A program made the translations under genes and the position numbers. From Parablautia intestinalis (GTDB taxonomy: Bacteria > Bacillota > Clostridia > Lachnospirales > Lachnospiraceae), in assembly GCA_003612395.1 (NCBI GenBank), contig RAYQ01000012.1:62001-126000 (forward strand): DNA of 64,000 nucleotides, read 5' to 3'. Position 1 is the stretch's first letter, and each line of letters opens with the position of its first letter. Shown in pieces: positions 8,110 to 15,838 of this stretch. The notes beneath the pieces are model-generated. The model worked only from the letters and a program-made list of their open reading frames with translations. It did no database searches and had not been told where the DNA came from.

Positions 8110-8991
8110 TTATTTCATCCAGGAAAAATCGTTCCCATTATTATTGTTATCATTGTTACTATTATTACTGCCCAAATTACTTCCGCTGTAATATTCCGTA
8201 TTCGATGTAAATTCCAGCGGCCTGTTTAACTGCTGTTCTTTCAGGTTCTGAATTACACGTACAAGAATAAACACGGAAATGCCGTAATTAATAAATACAA
8301 AAAATGGAATATTAACCGGCAGGAAGGATATGGCAGCCTTAATAATAAGCGGTAGCGTTCTGCTGTAAATTCCCAAAAGGTACAACTGCCCGAAGGTCAT
8401 CTGATACTTCATGCAGGAAGCCGCAATCATACCCAAAAGCGCTACAAACAATACCCCAAAGAAAAACAGCGCACACATCCAGATATACGCAAGAATCATA
8501 AATGCCACAATCATAAAGTTGATAAAGGGCACCCATCTCATCCAGTCATCCTTGTCACATTCCAGATCCAAATCTGAAAAATAAAAACCCTGTACTTCTC
8601 CGCCGGACTTTACGATCATTTTCTCCGAATCCATCAATATAACACTGGTATAGCGGTAAAGCTGGTCTTCCATTTCATCTGCATCATAAAATACATATTC
8701 AGGATCCGTATCAATGCACATATATGTACCGCCTGCATCATATTCAATGACATCCTCCACCCAGAGTTCCCCGTCTGAAAGTGAAAAGTCCGGAATATTT
8801 TCATCCAGCAGCGAGCCTATGCCGCCTGTACGGATCTGAAACCCTGCAAAAGGAATCAGCATAGTCACAGCAAAGTAAATCAGCATAAGCACTATTCCAA
8901 ACAAAAACACTTTAGACTTTTTATTTTTTAAAAATTCTTTATAGGTTTTGTAGCTGTAGATGGAAAGTGCCATTTCTTTAAATATATTCAT
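8110..8991 (-). CDS. DUF1189-like membrane protein
   Basis: This 293-residue membrane protein has one segment near residues 30-50 (VFLFGIVLMLIYFAVTMLIP), a soluble domain of about 100 acidic residues outside or between, then four segments in residues 155-250. The arrangement fits the DUF1189 family, whose function is unknown. The C-terminal 30 residues are a low-complexity Asn/Ser tail. Start set at 8991 (MNIFKEMAL), where GGAGG lies five bases upstream. The next gene upstream (9052-9522) is 60 bases away and is probably co-transcribed. Confidence 0.7.
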   Translation of the reverse strand: MNIFKEMALSIYSYKTYKEFLKNKKSKVFLFGIVLMLIYFAVTMLIPFAGFQIRTGGIGSLLDENIPDFSLSDGELWVEDVIEYDAGGTYMCIDTDPEYVFYDADEMEDQLYRYTSVILMDSEKMIVKSGGEVQGFYFSDLDLECDKDDWMRWVPFINFMIVAFMILAYIWMCALFFFGVLFVALLGMIAASCMKYQMTFGQLYLLGIYSRTLPLIIKAAISFLPVNIPFFVFINYGISVFILVRVIQNLKEQQLNRPLEFTSNTEYYSGSNLGSNNSNNDNNNNGNDFSWMK

Positions 8992-9051
8992 TTTTACCTC
9001 CATGCCGGAGCAATTTTTGTGAAATTTTCCGAAGGAATACTCCCGACCGCT

Positions 9052-9522
9052 TTAGATTCCTGCTATAAGAAATGCTATTCCAAATACCACAATCACAGAA
9101 ATAATCACGATTGCCACATTCAGCAGCACTCTTAGCACCACGTTCATTTTTCTGTTGCAGGAGATGGAAGTTGTCAGTGCTATTCCAATAATCGCAAGCA
9201 GAGCTCCTATAGCGCCATTAAAAAAATTCAGACAATGCAGTACTACAAATACATAAGACCATCCCGGCATTTTGACAGGAACATATTCCTCTCCGGTAGC
9301 GCAGTCCCTGTTATCAATTGCCAGAACAGGAGCGCTTAGATTTCTTATTACCAAAAGAGCTTTTTTGGAACCGATAGGAACCTCATATTCTTCATGGGTC
9401 AGGCCGGTTTTTTTCCTGTATGGGCCTAATTTCATCACTTCCCCATTGACTAAAAGTTTTCTCCCTTTTAATTCGATATCGTACATTCTCTCATCAATTT
9501 TAACATTCCACTTCTTACTCAC
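9052..9522 (-). CDS. Small membrane protein of unknown function
   Basis: 156 residues from a GTG at 9522 with AGGAGGGAG five bases upstream. The first 75 residues are soluble and beta-rich (KNVKIDERMYDIELKG-like pattern), followed by two or three membrane segments (YVFVVLHCLNFF, AIGALLAIIGIAL, VAIVIISVIVVFGIAFLIAGI). I do not recognise a family. It precedes the DUF1189 gene in the same direction. Confidence 0.65.
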   Translation of the reverse strand: MSKKWNVKIDERMYDIELKGRKLLVNGEVMKLGPYRKKTGLTHEEYEVPIGSKKALLVIRNLSAPVLAIDNRDCATGEEYVPVKMPGWSYVFVVLHCLNFFNGAIGALLAIIGIALTTSISCNRKMNVVLRVLLNVAIVIISVIVVFGIAFLIAGI

Positions 9523-9555
9523 TATGACTCCCTCCTGAAATATCGCCCTTAATTT

Positions 9556-9588
9556 AAAAGGCTGTCCATTGTGTTGGGCAGCCTTTAT
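9556..9588 (-). terminator. Terminator of fba
   Basis: AAAAGGCTGTCC pairs imperfectly with GGGCAGCCTTT (one mismatch) around a short loop, and the minus strand continues with TTTTAAATT. It is 25 bases past the fba stop. Confidence 0.75.
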
Positions 9589-9611
9589 TTTGATACTTAA
9601 AACATATTCTG

Positions 9612-10475
9612 TTAAGCTTTTCCAATAGAACCAAAAATTTCCATCTTTTCCTTAACAGTAGCCTTAATAGCTTCAAAGCCGGGAGCCAGAAGCTTACGGG
9701 GATCAAATCCCTTGCCTTCCAAATCCTTGCCTGCTTCAATGTACTTACGTGTAGCAGCAGCAAAAGACAGCTGACACTCTGTGTTAACGTTAATCTTTGC
9801 AACGCCTAAGGAAATAGCCTTCTGGATCATTTCCGTAGGAATTCCTGTACCACCGTGCAATACCAAAGGCATATCGCCCGTCAGTTTCTGGATTGCATCC
9901 AATGTCTCAAAGGATAATCCCTGCCAGTTTGCAGGATATTTACCATGAATGTTACCAATGCCAGCTGCCAGGAAATCAATTCCTAAATCAGCGATTGCCT
10001 TACACTCATTAGGATCTGCGCATTCACCCATGCCTACTACGCCGTCTTCCTCTCCACCGATAGAGCCAACCTCTGCCTCAATGGAAATTCCTTTTTCATG
10101 TGCAGCTGCAACTAATTCTGTTGTCTTAGCTACGTTTTCTTCGATCGGATAGTGAGAACCGTCAAACATAACAGATGAAAAACCAGCTTCGATACATTTG
10201 TAGCAGTGCTCATAGCTGCCATGATCCAGATGAAGAGCTACCGGAACGGTTATGTTCTGATCTTTGATAAGACCATTAACCATACCAACTACCACATCAT
10301 ATCCGCCCATGTACTTACCTGCGCCTTCGGATACACCAAGGATAACAGGTGAATTATTTTCCTGCGCTGTTAACAGGATGGCCTTGGTCCACTCAAGGTT
10401 ATTAATGTTGAACTGACCAACTGCATAGTGGCCTGCTTTTGCTTTTTGAAGCATTTCTGTTGCTGATACTAACAT
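9612..10475 (-). CDS. fba: Class II fructose-1,6-bisphosphate aldolase
   Basis: Cleaves fructose 1,6-bisphosphate to dihydroxyacetone phosphate and glyceraldehyde 3-phosphate in glycolysis, using zinc. 287 residues. Zinc ligands are visible in LHLDHGSY near residue 80 and in GNIHGKY and LHGGTG, and the C-terminal half carries the phosphate-binding INVNT. The ATG at 10475 (MLVSATEML) has AACGGAGG seven bases upstream; the longer reading from 10520 begins inside the predicted promoter. Monocistronic. Confidence 0.96.
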   Translation of the reverse strand: MLVSATEMLQKAKAGHYAVGQFNINNLEWTKAILLTAQENNSPVILGVSEGAGKYMGGYDVVVGMVNGLIKDQNITVPVALHLDHGSYEHCYKCIEAGFSSVMFDGSHYPIEENVAKTTELVAAAHEKGISIEAEVGSIGGEEDGVVGMGECADPNECKAIADLGIDFLAAGIGNIHGKYPANWQGLSFETLDAIQKLTGDMPLVLHGGTGIPTEMIQKAISLGVAKINVNTECQLSFAAATRKYIEAGKDLEGKGFDPRKLLAPGFEAIKATVKEKMEIFGSIGKA

Positions 10476-10518
10476 TTTGTTTACCTCCGTTAAATTTACA
10501 ACACTCTGGTTGTCCTTC

Positions 10519-10547
10519 ATTATACTCCATTCTGCACGAAAATGGAA
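10519..10547 (-). promoter_or_regulatory. Possible fba promoter
   Basis: On the minus strand a perfect -10 box TATAAT (10519-10524) stands 17 bases after TTCCAT (10542-10547), a poor -35 box. It is about 45 bases upstream of the fba start. Confidence 0.4.
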
Positions 10548-10566
10548 TAAATTCTTCTAAAAATTT

Positions 10567-11466
10567 TCATTTCCCCGGTATACGGATACTCAGAGCCTGT
10601 TTTTGATTTTGAATCGTCACTTCCCTGTGCTTTCCGCCAAACTCTCCGTCTAATGTCCAGGCAATATCCTCCTGCGAATACACTTTAAGTGATTTTGCCT
10701 TAAAGCAGTACATGCAGTCCGTATTTACATTTCGGTTTACCAACGCCGCCATAATCAGATTCAGCTCTATGGCATTAGAAGGCCTTTTTATCAGTGTAAC
10801 CTCAAATTCCCCATCGTCCAGCTTCACATTTTCCCCTGTAATATTTTTAAAGCCGCCTACTGAGACAGAATTGGTAATCATACCAAACAAAAATTCTCCC
10901 TCCACCGAAAATTCTCCGCTCTCCACCCGCATTTCATAGGCTCTTATTGCTGAGAGCCGCCGCATCCCTTCCAATATATATGCCATATGGCCTAAAATAT
11001 TCTTCACGTCCTGCCGTGTTTCATAAGATACGTCCGTAAAAATTCCAAATGCCGCAATATAGACAAAAATATCATCGTTAAAGGAACCTATATCACATCC
11101 AAAGCTTTCTCCCGATACAATCACCTGGGCTGCGTCAATCATATTCTTTGGAATGTGAAGGCTGTTGGCAAAATCATTGGTGCTTCCCGCAGGTACGTAG
11201 CCAATCGGGATCCGCCTATCGCACTGCATCATCCCGGTTACCACTTCATCTAATGTGCCGTCTCCGCCGCTGCAGACAATAATATCATAGTAGCCAAATC
11301 TTCTTTCCGTGACAGCCTTAATTCCGTCCCCCTTAGACTGGGTTGGGTAAGCGACCACCTCAAATCCTGCCTTTGTGAAAATATCAATGATATCCAGAAG
11401 GTTACTCCTTATTTTTGCCTTTCCCGCTCTGGGATTATAGATAAAAAGCATTTTTTTCTTTTCCAT
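10567..11466 (-). CDS. Diacylglycerol kinase family lipid kinase
   Basis: A YegS/DagK-type kinase, expected to phosphorylate diacylglycerol or a related lipid at the membrane. 299 residues. The N-terminal NPRAGKAK motif and the nucleotide-binding GGDGTLDEVV near residue 60 are clear, followed by IPIGYVPAGSTNDFANSL, and the C-terminal lipid-binding beta domain ends with WTLDGEFGG. Start chosen at 11466 (MEKKKMLFIYNP) because GGGAG lies just upstream. The longer frame to 11616 runs through two terminators and a hairpin and is not real. Confidence 0.9.
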   Translation of the reverse strand: MEKKKMLFIYNPRAGKAKIRSNLLDIIDIFTKAGFEVVAYPTQSKGDGIKAVTERRFGYYDIIVCSGGDGTLDEVVTGMMQCDRRIPIGYVPAGSTNDFANSLHIPKNMIDAAQVIVSGESFGCDIGSFNDDIFVYIAAFGIFTDVSYETRQDVKNILGHMAYILEGMRRLSAIRAYEMRVESGEFSVEGEFLFGMITNSVSVGGFKNITGENVKLDDGEFEVTLIKRPSNAIELNLIMAALVNRNVNTDCMYCFKAKSLKVYSQEDIAWTLDGEFGGKHREVTIQNQKQALSIRIPGK

Positions 11467-11480
11467 ATACACTCTCCCGC

Positions 11481-11504
11481 GTACCGCAGCTGTGCTTGCG
11501 GTAC
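11481..11504 (-). promoter_or_regulatory. Hairpin beside the ribosome binding site of the lipid kinase gene
   Basis: GTACCGCA (11481-11488) pairs with TGCGGTAC (11497-11504). On the minus strand the hairpin is followed within a few bases by GCGGGAGAG, the ribosome binding site. A similar hairpin in the same position precedes the alpha-galactosidase gene (30585-30607). Confidence 0.6.
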
Positions 11505-11550
11505 TGTCATAGATATCCCCCTGCATACAATACGCACAGGGTATTATAGT

Positions 11551-11569
11551 AAAAAAGCGGCCTTGCCGC
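11551..11569 (-). terminator. Short terminator-like hairpin
   Basis: GCGGC and GCCGC arms with a 3-base loop (11557-11569), followed on the minus strand by six T. It lies 40 bases after the stronger terminator at 11606-11632 and may be a second stop for the hprK-crh transcript. Confidence 0.6.
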
Positions 11570-11605
11570 CTTTTGTCCTTCCGGCAAAGGACTTTCCTAT
11601 AAGGT

Positions 11606-11632
11606 AAAAAGAGCAAAGCCTGTGCTTTGCCC
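11606..11632 (-). terminator. Terminator of the hprK-crh operon
   Basis: GGGCAAAGC and GCTTTGCTC arms (8 of 9 paired, loop of 4) at 11611-11632, followed on the minus strand by TTTTT. It lies 15 bases past the Crh-like gene. Confidence 0.9.
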
Positions 11633-11646
11633 TTATATCTTCTTAA

Positions 11647-11915
11647 TTATAGCTCCTGCTTTTTTTCATCGCTGAGATATTCTTCAATCCCTTTCATTGC
11701 TTCTTGCTCATCTTCACCGTTTGTTATTACTTTAACCGATTCTCCGTTGTCCAGAGCAAGGCTCATCATACCCATAATGCTTTTTGCGTTTACTTTCTTT
11801 CCCTCTGTCTCAAGATACACAGAACTCTCATACTGGCTGGCCACCTGCACCAGCATTGCTATGGGTCTGGCTTCAAGTCCACCGCTTAACTGAATTTTGA
11901 CAAATTTTTCCATCA
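11647..11915 (-). CDS. Crh-like HPr protein lacking the phosphocarrier histidine
   Basis: HPr-fold protein of 89 residues. The usual active-site motif GLHARP reads GLEARP, so the His that accepts phosphate from PEP is Glu and PTS phosphotransfer should not be possible. The regulatory Ser (Ser46 equivalent) is kept in AKSIMGMMSL. This is the pattern of Crh, the carbon-repression paralogue phosphorylated by HPr kinase, and the gene lies directly after whiA as crh does in Bacillus. AAGGAGG lies seven bases before the ATG at 11915; a second ATG at 11912 is equally possible. HprK, encoded 4 kb upstream in the same direction, is the expected partner. Confidence 0.85.
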
Positions 11916-11929
11916 TAATGAATCCTCCT

Positions 11930-12832
11930 TTAACCCCTAATCTTTTCAGCCATATCACTGAGCTTTCGTAATCTATGATTTACACCAGACTTTCCTACTG
12001 GTGGATTAAGGTATTTACCTAATTCCTGAAGAGAATTATCTGGATATTCCAGTCTGACTTCTGCCATCTGCCTTAAATTATCCGGCAGATTTGACAAACC
12101 ATAATTTTTCTGCAAAAACAAAATGTCCTCTATCTGTTTGCTGGCAGCATAAACCGTTTTTGTAATATTAGCTGCTTCACAATTAACTTTTCTGTTAATA
12201 GAATTTCTGACTTCTTTTTCAACCCTGAGACTTTCAAGCTGCATCAGAGAGATGTGCGCTCCTGTCACATTCAGCAGATCGACAATTCCTGCCCCTTCTT
12301 TTAAATATACTACAAAGTACTTTTTTCGTCTGACAATTTTAGCTTCAATTTCAAATCCTGAAATTATCTGCCTGATCTGCTGCGCCTGCGGTTCGTGCTC
12401 ACAGACAAACTCCAAATGATATCCTTTTTTAGGGTCACTCATGGAACCAATACATAAAAAAACACCCCTGAGGAATGCCCGTCTACAACAGCTATTTTTT
12501 AAAAGCAGCGGGTTAACCTGCTCTGAAAGTTCATGTATTTGTCCGGCTTCATCCAGAATCTTAACCGCCTGTAATACCTTAACCGCATTATTAATAATAA
12601 ATGTTTTCCTCAATAATGTAAAGTACTTTCTTGCTGCAAATGGATTTTCGGGGCATATGGCAAAGTCCTCCGGCTTATGTAAGCCGGTTTTTGCATTTTC
12701 CTCTATTCCGGTTCCGGTCCGTTCAATCCTGCACCCAAAATGAATCAGCGCCGCCAGTTCCGCCAATTGGCAATGTCTGGGTTCCGGTACTACTTTTTCC
12801 AGTTCTTCCTTTACATCCGATGAAAATGACAT
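11930..12832 (-). CDS. whiA: DNA-binding protein WhiA
   Basis: 300 residues: an N-terminal double LAGLIDADG-like domain (LRGVFLCIGSMSDPKKGYHLEFVC near residue 120) and a C-terminal helix-turn-helix with the signature NPPVGKSGVNHRLRKL. In related bacteria WhiA influences cell division and nucleoid organisation. It stands 14 bases upstream of the Crh-like gene and downstream of rapZ, separated from rapZ by a 194-base gap filled with hairpins. The yvcK (gluconeogenesis factor) gene often found here is absent. Confidence 0.95.
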   Translation of the reverse strand: MSFSSDVKEELEKVVPEPRHCQLAELAALIHFGCRIERTGTGIEENAKTGLHKPEDFAICPENPFAARKYFTLLRKTFIINNAVKVLQAVKILDEAGQIHELSEQVNPLLLKNSCCRRAFLRGVFLCIGSMSDPKKGYHLEFVCEHEPQAQQIRQIISGFEIEAKIVRRKKYFVVYLKEGAGIVDLLNVTGAHISLMQLESLRVEKEVRNSINRKVNCEAANITKTVYAASKQIEDILFLQKNYGLSNLPDNLRQMAEVRLEYPDNSLQELGKYLNPPVGKSGVNHRLRKLSDMAEKIRG

Positions 12833-12933
12833 ATGCCCTAACCTTTATCCCGTGCTAATCCCCATTCTTGCCAACAGGCTGATTTTTCAACCTATCCTCC
12901 ATGTTGCTGCTTTGCGGCAACACAAATCAGGGC

Positions 12934-12963
12934 GAAGAATGCCTGTTTTGCAAGGCATTCTTC
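12934..12963 (-). repeat. Hairpin between rapZ and whiA
   Basis: Perfect 11-bp arms GAAGAATGCCT (12934-12944) and AGGCATTCTTC (12953-12963) with an 8-base loop and no T-run. A weaker GTTGC/GCAAC hairpin lies at about 12903-12921. Confidence 0.6.
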
Positions 12964-12965
12964 TA

Positions 12966-13028
12966 AGTGTGAAGCTTTAAAAGTTCTTAGATGGCGTTTT
13001 TTGACATCTTAGAACTTTTCTTCACACT
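12966..13028 (-). repeat. Long two-part hairpin overlapping the rapZ stop codon
   Basis: Outer arms AGTGTGAAG / TTCACACT and inner arms of 15 bases (AAAAGTTCTTAGATG with one mismatch against its partner) form a stem of about 23 pairs. It includes the TAG of rapZ, so ribosomes finishing rapZ must open it. It may protect or process the mRNA between rapZ and whiA. No oligo-T follows. Confidence 0.65.
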
Positions 13029-13890
13029 ATATACCTTGTCCCATATCCCGGTGCGCAATCTTGATTCCATATCCGCTTTTATTTTTCATGCGCTCATATA
13101 GTTTGTTTGCCAGCGTAACGCTTCTGTGCTTTCCGCCGGTGCAGCCGATTCCAATTACCAGCTGATATTTACCTTCTTTTATATAATTAGGAATTAAGAA
13201 TTCAATCATATCCGTAAGCTTATCAATAAATGTATGCGCTTCCGGAAAACCCATGACATAATCCTGTACTTCCTTATCATTTCCTGTCTTATGTTTTAAT
13301 TCATCTATATAAAAAGGATTGGGCAGAAATCTTACGTCAAAAACCAGATCCGCATCTGCCGGAATACCATGCTTAAAGCCAAAAGATAATACCGTAACCA
13401 TCAGATTATGGTATTCCTCATTCCGCACAAAAATGCGATCCAGCTCCTCCTTTAATTCTCTTGTCAGCAGATTGGAGGTATCTATCACATAATCCGATTC
13501 ATTCCTGATAGCCTTTAAAATAGCCCTTTCCTTTTTAACGCCGTCCTCTATTCGTCCGTCCAAAGAAAGAGGATGCATTCTCCTGGTTTCTTTATAGCGT
13601 TTCAGAAGTGTCTGGTCGCTTGCCTCCATAAAAAGAACTTCAAAAACATAACCGTTTTTTTTCAGCTTTTCAAGGATCTCCCGGGCTTCTCCAAAAGACT
13701 GATCTGCCCGTACATCCAGTCCTAAGGCCACCTTTCTGACCTCGCCCCCCGGCACAGCTATCAGTTCCACGAACTTCTCTATCAAAGGAACCGGGAGATT
13801 ATCCACACAATAAAAACCGGCATCCTCCAGCATTCGCATTGCCGTGCTTTTTCCGCCGCCGCTCATTCCTGTTACCACCACAAAACGCAT
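13027..13890 (-). CDS. rapZ: RNase adapter / nucleotide-binding protein RapZ
   Basis: 287-residue P-loop ATPase-fold protein. Walker A is GMSGGGKST at residues 8-16, and the C-terminal domain holds GIGCTGGKHRSVTLA, diagnostic of RapZ/YvcJ. In E. coli it guides RNase E to a small RNA; in Firmicutes its role is less clear. Start taken at 13890 (MRFVVVTG) with GAGGAGGG five bases upstream. The murB stop lies 11 bases before, so the two genes are co-transcribed. Confidence 0.95.
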   Translation of the reverse strand: MRFVVVTGMSGGGKSTAMRMLEDAGFYCVDNLPVPLIEKFVELIAVPGGEVRKVALGLDVRADQSFGEAREILEKLKKNGYVFEVLFMEASDQTLLKRYKETRRMHPLSLDGRIEDGVKKERAILKAIRNESDYVIDTSNLLTRELKEELDRIFVRNEEYHNLMVTVLSFGFKHGIPADADLVFDVRFLPNPFYIDELKHKTGNDKEVQDYVMGFPEAHTFIDKLTDMIEFLIPNYIKEGKYQLVIGIGCTGGKHRSVTLANKLYERMKNKSGYGIKIAHRDMGQGI

Positions 13891-13901
13891 GCCGTCCCTC
13901 C

Positions 13902-14822
13902 TCAAAAATCACCCAGAAAAATAACTTCCTTTTCCAGCGTGACGCCAAATTTATCCTTCACTTTTTCCTGTACTTCCCAAATCACCCGGGCAACATCTGC
14001 CGCTGTTGCATTTCCGGTATTAATCACAAACCCGCAGTGTTTTTCCGAAACCATGGCACCGCCGACGCGGTACCCCTTAAGTCCGGCATCCATAATCAGT
14101 TTCCCTGCAAAATATCCCTCCGGCCTTTTAAAGGTGCTGCCTGCACTGGCATATGCAAGAGGCTGCTTTTCCCTCCTTTTTTCGGCAAGTTCCTCCATCC
14201 TTTTAAGAATTTCATCTTTGCCTCCCGGCGTAAGCGCAAGCACTGTTCCTATCACCACAAAAGGTCTGTTCTTTATAACGCTGGTACGGTAGCCAAATTC
14301 CATGGAGGCATTGTCCAGTGTAAGGATTTCGCCCTGATCGCTTAAAACCGTCACTTCCTTCACCACCTGTTTCATCTCACCGCCATATGCGCCGGCATTC
14401 ATCACCACACCGCCGCCTAAGGTCCCTGGAATTCCTGAAGCAAACTCAAGACCTGAAAGGCCGTTTTCCTGAGCGTATCTGGCCGCCTGAATCATGGGAA
14501 GGCCCGCGCCTGCTCTTATGCAGGCGCCTTCCCTCGTAACCGTACTCATTTTATTTCCAATCTGCAAAACAATGCCTTTGTACCCTTTATCTCCTACCAG
14601 AAGATTACTTCCGTTACCTAAAATGAAATAGGGAACTCCTGTCATTTTAAAATAGGGAATAAGTTTCTCAAGCTGCCTGATACTGCTTATCTGCACCAGA
14701 GCCTGTGCCCTGCCTCCCACCCGGAAGGTTGTATGTTTACACATGGGTTCTTCTAAGACAATGTCCTCTTCCCGCACATAGGCCTTAATAAATTCATAAA
14801 CTGCCGAACTTAATTTTTCCAA
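13902..14822 (-). CDS. murB: UDP-N-acetylenolpyruvoylglucosamine reductase
   Basis: Second committed step of peptidoglycan synthesis: reduces UDP-GlcNAc-enolpyruvate to UDP-MurNAc with FAD and NADPH. Visible are KHTTFRVGG, the FAD-binding YFILGNGSNLLVGDKGY, the YAYASAGSTFKRP-type catalytic Ser loop (AYASAGSTFKRPEGYFAGKLI) and the C-terminal GFVINTGNATA. The longest frame would overlap the preceding glk gene by 68 bases. I prefer a TTG start at 14822, which has AAAGGTG at suitable distance and gives the usual length of 306 residues. Confidence 0.93.
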   Translation of the reverse strand: MEKLSSAVYEFIKAYVREEDIVLEEPMCKHTTFRVGGRAQALVQISSIRQLEKLIPYFKMTGVPYFILGNGSNLLVGDKGYKGIVLQIGNKMSTVTREGACIRAGAGLPMIQAARYAQENGLSGLEFASGIPGTLGGGVVMNAGAYGGEMKQVVKEVTVLSDQGEILTLDNASMEFGYRTSVIKNRPFVVIGTVLALTPGGKDEILKRMEELAEKRREKQPLAYASAGSTFKRPEGYFAGKLIMDAGLKGYRVGGAMVSEKHCGFVINTGNATAADVARVIWEVQEKVKDKFGVTLEKEVIFLGDF

Positions 14823-14844
14823 AATTACACCTTTACCTGCCTGC

Positions 14845-15783
14845 TTAAGCCTCAAGTACCAGCTTAGCCGATCCATATATTCCTGCATCATTTCCCAGGG
14901 TTGCAAGAGCAAATTTCACATCCCTGTTGGCATGGAAAACATTTTTGATAAAGTGAGGCTTAATATAATCCATCAGCACCTCCCCGGCCTTGGACACACC
15001 ACCGCCAATTACAATCGTCTCCGGATTCACCACCCCGGCAATTACGGAAAGGCCGTCACCTAAATATTTTCCAAACTCTTCAGCTACTTCTATCGCGAGG
15101 GCATCATTTTGCTTTACCGCATCAAATACGGTTTTTGCACTGACTTCTCCCTCCCGGAGCATGCTTTCCTTATCGCTTGCCGCTAATTTTCTAACTGCCA
15201 GTCTGGTAATTCCTGTTGCAGATGCGTATTGCTCAAGACACCCTTTATTGCCGCACCCGCAGCATTCATCCTCCTCATCTTCCACATGAATGTGCCCTAT
15301 CTCGCCGCCTGCACCTATAGCCCCTGTTAAAACTCTTCCTTCTACAATAATACCGCCGCCAACACCTGTGCCCAGCGTCACCACAATCAGATTCCTGCTT
15401 CCCTGACCGCCGCCTTTCCACATTTCTCCAAGGGCTGCCACATTAGCGTCATTACCCGCCTTAACAGGCACATGTAGAATATCCTCAAGCGTATCTTTAA
15501 TGCTGAAAGTATCCCATCCGAGATTTACGGCTTTGTGCACCACGCCCTCACTGTCAATAGGGCCGGGGGCTCCTACGCCTACGCCTGCCACTTCTGAAGC
15601 ATCAACCTGTTTTTCCTCCATCTTTTCCTGAATGCTTTTTGCAATGTCAGGAAGAATATAACTCCCATTATCCTGGGTCCTTGTGGGGATTTCCCACTTA
15701 TCAAGAAGAGTCCCTTCCACATCAAAAAAGCCCAGTTTTACCGTTGTTCCTCCAATATCCACTCCAAATACATATTTGCTCAT
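14845..15783 (-). CDS. glk: ROK-family glucokinase
   Basis: Phosphorylates glucose (312 residues). It has the N-terminal phosphate loop GVDIGGTTVKLG, the second loop LGTGVGGGIIVEG, and the ROK zinc site with the His in GHIHVE and three Cys in CGCGNKGCLEQ. It sits between hprK and murB in one direction, which ties glucose phosphorylation to the HPr kinase/Crh carbon-control genes. Glucose released by the Man-Glc phosphorylase encoded at 44.5 kb is a plausible substrate. Confidence 0.92.
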   Translation of the reverse strand: MSKYVFGVDIGGTTVKLGFFDVEGTLLDKWEIPTRTQDNGSYILPDIAKSIQEKMEEKQVDASEVAGVGVGAPGPIDSEGVVHKAVNLGWDTFSIKDTLEDILHVPVKAGNDANVAALGEMWKGGGQGSRNLIVVTLGTGVGGGIIVEGRVLTGAIGAGGEIGHIHVEDEEDECCGCGNKGCLEQYASATGITRLAVRKLAASDKESMLREGEVSAKTVFDAVKQNDALAIEVAEEFGKYLGDGLSVIAGVVNPETIVIGGGVSKAGEVLMDYIKPHFIKNVFHANRDVKFALATLGNDAGIYGSAKLVLEA

Positions 15784-15838
15784 AAATAGCCCTCTCTTTA
15801 TCTTTATTATTGTTCTTGTATTTTATGCATATAAATTC

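Noticed and set aside
11467-11616. N-terminal extension of the lipid kinase
   Set aside because: It would run through two terminator-like hairpins, and the family begins at the NPRAG motif shortly after the ATG at 11466.
14823-14912. Longer MurB start overlapping the glucokinase gene
   Set aside because: The extra residues are not in the MurB family, and a TTG with a ribosome binding site lies just after the glucokinase stop.
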